Origin: Anaeramoeba ignava
Taxonomy: Eukaryota > Metamonada > Anaeramoebidae
DNA length: 64,000 bases
NCBI GenBank assembly: GCA_028826165.1
Contig: JAPDFW010000057.1
Location: forward strand, 124,001-188,000
Direction of reading: 5' to 3'
The position numbers were made by a program, and so were the translations under genes. The notes under the pieces were generated by a model. It saw only the letters and a program-made list of their open reading frames with translations. It was not told where the DNA came from and made no database searches. Positions 56,487 to 64,000 of the stretch are shown piece by piece; positions within the stretch are counted from its first letter, which is position 1; every line of letters begins with the position of its first letter.

Positions 56487-58028
56487 ATGGATAACAATGA
56501 TAATAATAACCAAATTGAAAATGCAAATGAAAATGAAAATGAAAATGAAATGAAAAATTTAGAAAAAAAAGTAACAAAAAATTTAATTAAAGATTATTCA
56601 AACCTTTTAAATGGAAATTCATTTAAAGATTTTTCAATTTTTGTTGAGAATAAATCAAACCCTTTTGAAATTAAAGTTCATAAATCAATTTTATCTTCAA
56701 GATCTCCTTTTTTTAATGAATCATTAAGACAAGAATCTCTTTTTATTTCTTTAAATCAATTTAATAAAAAAGAAATGGAATCAATTTTGAAATATATTTA
56801 TTATGGAAATATTTCTTTTGAGAATCAAGAAAATCTTCTCCAATTATTAGAAATTTCAATTTATTTTAAATTAAATTTATTGAAAGAAATTATTCAAAAA
56901 AAAATTTCAAATTCAATTAATTATTCAAATTTTTTCCAATTTTTTTTCCAAAATCGAAATTTAAATTCAAATGAAATTGAAATAAAATGTTTTGAATTAA
57001 TAAATCAAAATTTTTCCCAAATTCAAAATAATGAGAATTTATTCAATTTAACTAAAGAAGAAATTATCAAATTTATTCAATTTAAACAAGAAAAAAAAGA
57101 AATTTTTCAATTTGATTTTTTTCAATTTTTGAATAATTGGATTGAAAAAAGAAATGAAAGATTAAAAGGAAAGAAAGAAAAAGAAAGAGAAATTGAAAAG
57201 AAAAGATTATTTCATTCTTTTTTTTCATTATTTGATAAAGATTCAATTTCAAAACAAGATTTTGATAAATTAAAACAATTTGATATTTTTCCTAAATCTT
57301 TTTTAGTTAATATTCAAAACAAAGTTATTCAAGAAAATCAACAAATGAAAATTGAAATTGAAGATAAAAACAAGGAAATTGAAGAGAAAGAGAAAGAGAT
57401 TGAGAAAATGAAGCCTATTTTAGATCAATATCAAAAACAAATGAAAGAAATCGATAAAATTTTTTCAGATTCAGAAATTATTAAAGATATTGAATATGCT
57501 AAGAAATTACAAGAATGGATAAATGATAATGATTTCTTTTCTAAAATGAAAAAAGGATTTTCAGCAAAAAGAGATGGATTTGATTCTGAAAATTGGCATA
57601 AAGCAGTTGATGGGAAAGGAAAAACATTAGTTATTATCAAAACAGAAGATAATTTTATTTTTGGAGGATTTACTCAAGTTGGATTTAAATATGTTCAATC
57701 AGGTGGAGAATATATTAATGACTCAAATGCATTTATTTTTTCATTAAGAAATGATAAAGGAGATAGAAAACCTGCAAAGTTTACTTATAAACAAGGAAAA
57801 GAAAAATATGCAATTTATTCTCGTTTAAATAGAGGTCCATATTTTGGAAATCCAACTTATTTTGGGGATTTTTCTTTAAAAGAAAAATTACAAAATGGTT
57901 ATTCAAATTTTGGTCTTAGTTATAATTTACCTAATGGAATTACTTATGGAACAAATGAAGCTAAAAGTTATTTAGCTGGTTCTTATAATTCATGGGTTGT
58001 TGATGAACTTGAAACTTATTTCATTTAA
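56487..58028 (+). CDS. BTB-coiled coil-TLDc protein 2
   Basis: A single exon encodes 513 residues. The BTB domain lies at about 45-150 (FKDFSIFVENKSNPFEIKVH, SSRSPFFNESLRQ, SILKYIYYGNISF), followed by a BACK-like helical region and a coiled coil at about 275-325. A clear TLDc domain fills about 330-513: GFSAKRDGFDSENWHKAVDG, KTLVIIKTEDNFIFGGFTQV, NAFIFSLRNDKGDRKPAKF, a YLAGSYNSWVVDELETYFI ending. The TLDc consensus (GGFTQ, the F-F-L core, the final E-E-Y) is better preserved than in the first paralogue. Presumed scaffold or E3 adaptor role is by analogy with other BTB proteins. Both paralogues lack introns and share the order BTB-BACK-coil-TLDc. Confidence 0.87.
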   Translation: MDNNDNNNQIENANENENENEMKNLEKKVTKNLIKDYSNLLNGNSFKDFSIFVENKSNPFEIKVHKSILSSRSPFFNESLRQESLFISLNQFNKKEMESILKYIYYGNISFENQENLLQLLEISIYFKLNLLKEIIQKKISNSINYSNFFQFFFQNRNLNSNEIEIKCFELINQNFSQIQNNENLFNLTKEEIIKFIQFKQEKKEIFQFDFFQFLNNWIEKRNERLKGKKEKEREIEKKRLFHSFFSLFDKDSISKQDFDKLKQFDIFPKSFLVNIQNKVIQENQQMKIEIEDKNKEIEEKEKEIEKMKPILDQYQKQMKEIDKIFSDSEIIKDIEYAKKLQEWINDNDFFSKMKKGFSAKRDGFDSENWHKAVDGKGKTLVIIKTEDNFIFGGFTQVGFKYVQSGGEYINDSNAFIFSLRNDKGDRKPAKFTYKQGKEKYAIYSRLNRGPYFGNPTYFGDFSLKEKLQNGYSNFGLSYNLPNGITYGTNEAKSYLAGSYNSWVVDELETYFI

Positions 58029-58129
58029 AAAATAATCAAAACTAAAAGTTGAATAAAAAGAAAATTGGAAAGAAATTTTATTCTTTAAAAGAAAAAAAGA
58101 AAAAAAGAAAAAAAGAATAAATTTTAAAT

Positions 58130-59019
58130 TCAATCAACAAATTCCATTGGATCATCATCTTCAATCGAATCAACTTCATCTAATTCAATTTTGACTTTCT
58201 TTGAAGCTTTTAATTTATTTTTAACAAGTTTTGATTGACGAAAAATTATTTCAAGAGGATTTTGTTCAGATAATCCAATTTTTTTAGAAATTAATGATTC
58301 AATCAAAGAAGCAAAATTTTTTCTTTTCATTTCCAAATTAAAATGAGGTTGATTAATTGTTTCATGATTAACAATCAATAATAAAAGTTCCTAAAAAAAA
58401 TAAAAAAAAATCAAAAAAATTAAATCAAAAAAAAAAAAAAACTGTTTCTTTTCTTACTTGAGTTGCTTCACTAAATTTTGGATTGTCAGCAAATTTGGAT
58501 AAATTTATTCTTGCAAAATTTAATGCTGCTTTTAAATCTTTTTTTTGAACTATTTCAATAAATTGATGAGTAAGAAATTCAAATTCAATTTCTTCATTTT
58601 CTCGAATAAGTGTTGCAAAATTTTCATCTAATAATTTTTTTGCTTTTTCTAATTGTCCTTCAAGAATAAGTGAAGGAATTTCTGTTAAAAATCAAAGATA
58701 AAAATAGAATAAAATTGATTTAATATTTTTTTCTTTCTCCAATAAAATATATAAAATATAAACTTGCAATTTGTTTCTCTTATTAACCTTTTTTTAATGT
58801 AAATGTTTTTTCATCAAAATTAACAAATTCAGGTTTTGTTTTTTCGTCAATTTGATTGATAAAAGCTTGAACTGTTTTTTGACTGCATTTTCTTGTTAAA
58901 TGTGAAAGAATAATTTTTTGTAAATTAACTCCATAATTTTCTTCTTTGATTTCAATTTCCATAAGATTTTTTTTTGAAACTTCAAGTTTTGGTTCTATTA
59001 AAGGAGGGATAGCATACAT
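58130..59019 (-). CDS. LisH-CTLH-CRA domain protein (CTLH/GID ubiquitin ligase type)
   Basis: Exons 59019-58788, 58681-58458 and 58390-58130 join in phase to 238 residues. Residues 25-55 form a LisH-like helix pair (LQKIILSHLTRKCSQKTVQA). Residues 77-135 match CTLH (EIPSLILEGQLEKAKKLLDE, LTHQFIEIVQKKDLKAALNF), and the rest matches the CRA region with ATQELLLLIVNHETINQPHF. This three-domain order occurs in GID8/TWA1 and in the C-terminal half of RanBP9/10, subunits of the CTLH/GID E3 ligase. The length is near GID8 (about 228). An acidic tail (DEVDSIEDDDPMEFVD) is added. I cannot decide between GID8 and a RanBP9-type paralogue without a SPRY domain. Confidence 0.78.
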
Positions 59020-59114
59020 TTTAAAGAAAAGGAAAAAAAAGGAAAAAAATGAAAAAAATGAAAAAAAAATTTATGAAAAAAAATTCATTTTTCATTTTTC
59101 TTTTATTTTTAATT

Positions 59115-61038
59115 TTAAATGGAATTATAAGTTGGAATCATATATTTAATTTTTTTATAAGAATCTTGACCTCCATATAATTCCATTAATTCTAAAGTTT
59201 CTTGAACAAGATCTGCAACATTTTTTCTTTTATTTTGTGAATATTCAATAGAATCTCCTAAATTTTTATTTTTAATTTTCAAAATATTGAAAACAGATAA
59301 TAATTTTTTTGAATATTGTTGAACAATAATTTCTCCAACTCCTTCAGCTGAAAGTATTAATTTTTGAAGTAGATTTAATGTTTTAGTAATTATATCTAAA
59401 TCTTGGGTGTTCATTGCAGCTTGAAATTTAATCAATTTAATAACAATTTTCAAAAGAAATTAAATAACATTTTCAAAAGAAATTTAATAATATTTTCAAA
59501 AGAAATTTAATAAGAAATTTAATAATAAATTTAATAACATTTTCAAAAGAAATTTAATAATCATTTTCAAAAGAAATTTAATAATAAATTTAATAATAAT
59601 TTTAATAATAAATTTAATAATAAATTTAATAATAAATTTAATAATAAATTTAATAAGTATTTTCAAAAGAAATTTAATAATAATAATTTTAATAATAATT
59701 TTAATAATAAATTTAATAATAAATTTAATAGCATTTTCAAAAAGAAATTTAATAATAATTTTAATAATAATTTTAATAATAAATTTAATAATAATTTTAA
59801 TAATAAATTTAATAATAAATTTATTTATAAATTTAATAAGAAATTTAATAAGAAATTTAATAATAAATTTAATAAGAAATTTAATAATAATTTTAATAAT
59901 AATTTTCAAAAGAAATTTAATAATAAATTTAATAAAATTTAATAATAATTTTAATAAGAAATTTAATAATAAATTTAATAATAATTTTAATAATAAATTT
60001 AATAATAAATTTAATAATAAATTTAATAATAATTTTAATAATAATTTTAATAAGAATTTTAATAATAATTTTAATAATAATTTTAATAATCAATTTAATA
60101 ATAATTTTAATAATAAATTTAATAATAATTTTAATAATAATTTAATAATAATTTTCAAAAGAAATTTAATAACATTTTCAAAAGAAATTTAATAATAAAT
60201 TTAATAATAATTTTAATAATAATTTTAATAATAAATTTAATAACATTTTCAAAAGAAATTTAATAATAAATTTAATAAGAAATTTAATAATAAATTTAAT
60301 AAGAAATTTAATAATAAATTTAATAAGAAATTTAATAATAAATTTAATAAGAAATTTAATAATAAATTTAATAAGAAATTTAATAATAAATTTAATAATA
60401 AATTTAATAATAAATTTAATAATAAATTTAATAATAAATTTAATAAAGAAATTTAATAATAAATTTAATAATAATTTAATAATAAATTTAATAATAAATT
60501 TAATAATAATTTAATAATAATTTTAATAAGAAATTTAATAATAAATTTAAATAATAAATTTAATAATAATTTCAAAAGAAATTTAATAATAATTTTAATA
60601 AGAAATTTAATAATAAATTCAATAATAAATTTAATAATAATTTTAATAATAATTTTAATAATAATTTTAATAATAATTTTAAAAGAAATTTAATAAGAAT
60701 TTTAAAATACCTTTAATGGGATTAATTAATTTTGGAACAATAGAAACAATTTGATTACCACCTTCATCTAATAAATCATTTAAACCATCTACAGCAAGAA
60801 TTGAATAAGGAATTTGTTTTTCCCGAATTCCATCAAAAAAAACAGGAAGAAGAAAATCAAAATCCATTTCATCAAATTTTTGCAACCATTTTACACGATT
60901 TCCAATAGTTTTTGAATGATCAATTCTTATTGGAAGATCTCCTCTATCATAATAAAGTCTAAATTCTGTTTTGATCCTATTTTTATTTAGATTTTTATTT
61001 AGATTTTTATTTAGATTTTGTTTTTGTTTTTTATTCAT
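59115..61038 (-). CDS. PACRG: Parkin co-regulated gene product (PACRG)
   Basis: Exons 61038-60711 and 59419-59115 join in phase to 210 residues. PACRG is a microtubule-associated protein of the inner junction between A and B tubules of axonemal doublets. Diagnostic blocks are FRLYYDRGDLPIRIDH, FLLPVFFDGIREKQIPYSIL, DEGGNQIVSIVPKLINPIK, LSAEGVGEIIVQQYSKKLL, GDSIEYSQNKRKNVADLVQE and the terminal YGGQDSYKKIKYMIPTYNS. These align throughout with animal and algal PACRG. The N-terminal NLNKNLNKN repeat is local low complexity. The single intron is a 1.25 kb array. Its presence implies a flagellum or centriole at some stage. Confidence 0.93.
59455..60705. repeat. 12-bp array AATAATAAATTT in the PACRG intron
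   Basis: About 1.25 kb of AATAATAAATTT and AAGAAATTTAAT units with interspersed CATTTTCAAAAGAAATTTAA blocks. The same unit fills intron 1 of the GPR1-like gene, there on the opposite strand relative to the gene. Confidence 0.95.
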
Positions 61039-61291
61039 TTTAAAAAGAAAAAGAAAAAAATGAATAAGATCAGGAAAAAAAAATTCTTTTTAAATCAAAT
61101 TTAAAAATTAAAGTCAAATGTTTTTTTCTTTTTTTGTTTTTTTGTTTTTAATTTTAAAGATCAAAATTCTTTCAAAAAAGAGAATAAAAAAAAATTAAAT
61201 TTTTTCATTTTTTAATTTCATTTTTTTTTTTCCGTTTTTATTTTTTTATTTTTTTATTTTTTTATTTTTGAATAGAAAACAAAAAAAAAAT
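61039..61291. promoter_or_regulatory. Divergent intergenic region, PACRG / mevalonate kinase
   Basis: A 253-bp spacer with AAAAAAATGAATAAG facing PACRG and TTTTTCATTTTTTAATTTCA at about 61201-61220 facing mevalonate kinase. A TTTTTTTATTTTTTTATTTT run precedes the plus start. Promoter role inferred. Confidence 0.4.
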
Positions 61292-62585
61292 ATGCAAATT
61301 ATAGAATCAAGTGCTCCAGGAAAAATTATTCTTTTTGGTGAACATTCAGTTGTTTATGGAAAAACAGCAATTGCAGTTTCAATTAATTTAAGAACTCATG
61401 TTAAAATTATTCCTTATGAAAATGAAACAGAAAAACAAAAAATAAAGTAATAAAAAAAAAAAAACGTTTTATTTTTAAAAAGAAAAATTTTTTTTAATTA
61501 AATTAAATTAAATTGTTTATAGATTTAAAGATTTAAAAAGTAGTCAAAAAGTCATTTTTGAAATTATTCAAAATAATATTCAATTAAAAAAATGGAATTG
61601 TGATTCAAAAACACCACAAGTTTTTGCAGTTATTTTTAAAGAAATTATGAAAGAAAAAATTTTGTAAAAAAAGAAAAAAAAATATTTAATTGAAAAAATG
61701 ATAATAAAAATTTAAATCCATTTTTAGAAAACCAATCTTAATTGAAATTGAAAGTGAATTACCCATTGGAAGTGGATTAGGATCTTCTGCTTCTGTTTGT
61801 GTTAGTTTAAGTGCTGCTTTAATGAAATTTAGTGGAAAAATTGAAATTGATCAAAATGGAAAAATTACAAAGCAGTCATTGCAAGAAATTAATAAATTTG
61901 CACATTTAGGAGAAAAAATATATCATGCGAATTCTTCAGGAATTGATAATACAGTTTCAACATTTGGTTTGATATTATTTTTTATGAAAAAAAAAGTCAA
62001 ATTAAATTTTCAATTCATTTCAAATTGAAAAAAAAAAAATATAACAACAAAAAAGGAAGTATTTTAGTTTTTAATAAAAATCAAGATCCAAAATTTTATA
62101 ACATTTCCAAATTAAGATCAATGGGAATCCTTATAATTGATACAGGAATCAAAAGAAATACAGCTAAAATGGTCAAAATTGTTAGTGATTTATATTCAAA
62201 ATTCCCAAAAGTTGTAGATAAAATATTTGAATCTATGAATCAAATAAGTCTTGAATCAATTGAAAATTTAGAAAATTTTGAGAATTTGGAAGAAGAACAA
62301 AAGGAAGAAAAAATAATAGAAAATTTACAGCAATTAACCGAATTATCACATTGTTTATTAAATTCACTTGGAGTTGGGCATCCAAAAATAACTGAAATTA
62401 CTCAAATTTGTAATGAATTTGGGATTAAATGTAAAATTACTGGTGCTGGAGGTGGTGGTTGTTGTTTCTGTTTATTTTCTAAAAATCAAAGAGAAAAAAT
62501 TGAAAAAATTATGTTAAAACTTAATCAAATAAAAATTAAAAGCTTTATTACAAGCTTAGATAAAGAAGGTGCTATATTGATTTAA
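61292..62585 (+). CDS. MVK: Mevalonate kinase
   Basis: Exons 61292-61446, 61523-61663, 61728-61966 and 62056-62585 join in phase to 354 residues. It phosphorylates mevalonate with ATP in the isoprenoid pathway and belongs to the GHMP kinase superfamily. The N-terminus [20 protein letters not shown] is the family signature. The ATP-binding motif is [31 protein letters not shown] carries the substrate/catalytic Asp, and [16 protein letters not shown] is the C-terminal GHMP motif 3. All key residues are visible, so it should be active. Length is slightly short of the human 396. The products could feed prenylation of the Cys-ending Rab-like protein nearby and dolichol for GPI synthesis, which is pathway knowledge, not evidence of linkage. 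Confidence 0.93.
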
Positions 62586-62668
62586 ACAAAAATAGATGAA
62601 ATAAAATTATTATCAAAAATAAAAACAAAACAAAACAATTTTTTTTTTTATTTTTTTTCTTTTCTAAA

Positions 62669-64000
62669 ATGGATCCTCTAGATTTTATAAGAGCAATTGA
62701 TGAAAATGATTTACAAAAAATTAAAGAAATTTATCAACAAAAACCTGATTTTAATGATTTATTTCCTGTTCCTTTTATTAATTAACAAAAAAGAGAAAAA
62801 CTTTTTATTATTAAAAATAAAACCAATTTTAAAAAAACAAATTTAGAAAGTAAAATTTAAAAATTTTAAATTGAATTAAAATTCATAATTAAATTTTAAA
62901 TCAAAGACAAATCACATGACTCCTCTTGATAAAGCTTTAAGAAAAGGTGCTTCTGAAGAAATTATTAGATTTCTTTTAACAACAGAAAAAATTGATATTA
63001 ATGCACCAAATGTAAATAAAATTAAAATTAAAATTAAAATTAAAATTAAAATTAAAATTAAAATTAAAATTAAAATTGGAATTAAAATTAAAATTAAAAT
63101 AGAATGTTGGTTTGTATTTTAAATTAAATTATTTTAATTTAATTAAATTTAACTTATATTTTTTTAGTAAATATTTTATTTAGTTTTTATTTTTGAAAAT
63201 AATAATTATATTATTATTTCTTTTAGGGAGATACTGCTGTTCATCATGCTTGCTGGTTTCATAAAAGAACGAATATTATTAAATTACTTATTGAAGCAGG
63301 AGGAGATATTAATTATAAAGATGTAAATAAATTTAAATTTAAATTTCCAAAAAAAAAAATAATATTAAATTTATTTTTATTTAGCATGTAAAAATCAAAA
63401 TCAAAATCAAATAAATTTAATAATAATAATAATTGTTTTTTTATTAATTTAGTATGTATTTTTTAGATATTTTTTTAGATATATTTTTTTAAATATTTTT
63501 TTTGAATTAAATAGGATTATACTCCAGTTCATTATGCTACAATAGGGAATTCAAGTGAAGAAATTTATCTTTTTACTTGCTGATTATAATGGAGATTTTA
63601 CTATTCCTGATGTTTGGAAAATAAATAATATTTAATCTCTTTTTTTTTTGGAAAATGAATTAAAAATTAATTATAAAACAAAAATAGCATGTAAAATTTG
63701 GAACATTCTTTTTCAAATTCAATCTAAAAGAAAATAATTTATAAATTAATTTATTTAGTCAGTAATTATTTTTACTTTAGAATAAATCAAAAGAAATAAT
63801 AATAAATATTTAAATTATTATTTTAGAAAAAAACACCTTTAGATTATGTTAAAGATGAAAAACTAAAACAAAAAATATTGAATAGAATTCAAACAAGAAA
63901 ATCTATTAATCAAGATTTTTTAGTTTTATTTGAAAGAAAAGAATTTACAGATTCAAAATTACAATTACAAGATGGAGAAATTTCATTTCATAAATTAATA
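62669..64000 (+). CDS. Ankyrin-BTB protein, frameshifted, 3' end beyond the window
   Basis: Proposed exons are 62669-62767, 62907-63011, 63227-63322, 63515-63611 and 63827 to the edge. The start is ATG at 62669 (MDPLDFIRAIDENDLQKIKE). The ankyrin parts read MTPLDKALRKGASEEIIRFL, GDTAVHHACWFHKRTN, YTPVHYATIGNSSEE and KTPLDYVKDEKLK. The last exon continues with INQDFLVLFERKEFTDSKLQ and GEISFHKLI, the beginning of a BTB domain. The 97-nt fourth exon carries one base too many near 63558-63566: the frame hits TGA after YLFTC, while dropping one base gives FLLADYNGDFTIPD. Either a pseudogene or an assembly error. The first donor (GTTCCT) is less typical. Confidence 0.65.
63012..63226. repeat. AAAATT array in an ankyrin-BTB intron
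   Basis: A short AAAATT hexamer run at 63017-63100 lies near the start of the intron, directly after the donor; the remainder is AT-rich intron. Confidence 0.85.

Noticed and set aside
59496-59909. Ile/Lys-rich membrane-like protein in the PACRG intron
   Set aside because: Entirely repeat; splicing across it gives perfect PACRG.
1-64000. tRNA, rRNA, transposase or reverse-transcriptase genes
   Set aside because: I looked for cloverleaf-like GC-rich islands and for DDE or reverse-transcriptase motifs and saw none; this is by eye only.

Overview
The window is nuclear DNA from a very AT-rich, intron-bearing single-celled eukaryote. I support 25 protein-coding loci, most with GT-AG introns; in all but two of the spliced ones I could join the exons so that every phase agrees and the total length is a multiple of three. 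TAA, TGA and TAG are all used as stops, so the code looks standard. The gene mix (BTB plus TLDc proteins, many ankyrin proteins, Rab-type GTPases, PH and PX domains, an HPS1 relative, PACRG) suggests a free-living amoeboid or amoeboflagellate protist. An Anaeramoeba-like metamonad is my best guess, but that is inference. PACRG implies a doublet-microtubule flagellum or centriole at some life stage.

Layout. 1-2037 (-): ankyrin protein, 3' end off the window. 2422-3007 (+): Rab-like gene that stops at a 2.1 kb repeat. 5969-11094 (+): Pol5/MYBBP1A. 11196-12079 (-): NOL12/RRP17. 12220-14026 (-): PIG-U. 14102-19034 (-): conserved ENTH-like plus helical-repeat protein. 19393-21752 (+): GPR1/FUN34/YaaH membrane protein. 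22009-24289 (-): HPS1. 24849-28356 (-): PH-PX-ankyrin protein. 28390-32361 (-): large unrecognised protein. 32940-35162 (+): BTB-coiled coil-TLDc. 35331-36026 (-) and 36126-38243 (+): divergent pair of a coiled-coil and a disordered protein. 38359-39658 (-): RRP7. 39846-42350 (-): coiled coil plus PH. 42805-43845 (+): low-complexity protein. 43863-48408 (+): ankyrin plus pseudokinase. 48951-52434 (-): PDI-like KDEL protein without CXXC. 52517-54369 (+): complete Rab-like GTPase. 54750-54992 (+): ribosomal protein eS21. 56487-58028 (+): second BTB-TLDc. 58130-59019 (-): LisH-CTLH-CRA. 59115-61038 (-): PACRG. 61292-62585 (+): mevalonate kinase. 62669 to the end (+): ankyrin-BTB with a frameshift, running off the window.

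Genes are tightly packed (75-570 bp apart), but many introns are swollen by AT-only tandem arrays of 0.3-2.1 kb. Most large intronic arrays share a 6- or 12-bp period although their sequences differ, and the same array families recur in unrelated genes. A TCA-centred T-rich element (TTTTTCATTTTT) sits upstream of most start codons and appears in both orientations between divergent genes. Functionally the window mixes ribosome biogenesis (Pol5, NOL12, RRP7, eS21), ER and membrane functions (PIG-U, PDI-like, mevalonate kinase), Rab/BLOC-3 trafficking and signalling scaffolds. I see no operon logic, tRNA, rRNA, transposon or CRISPR array.
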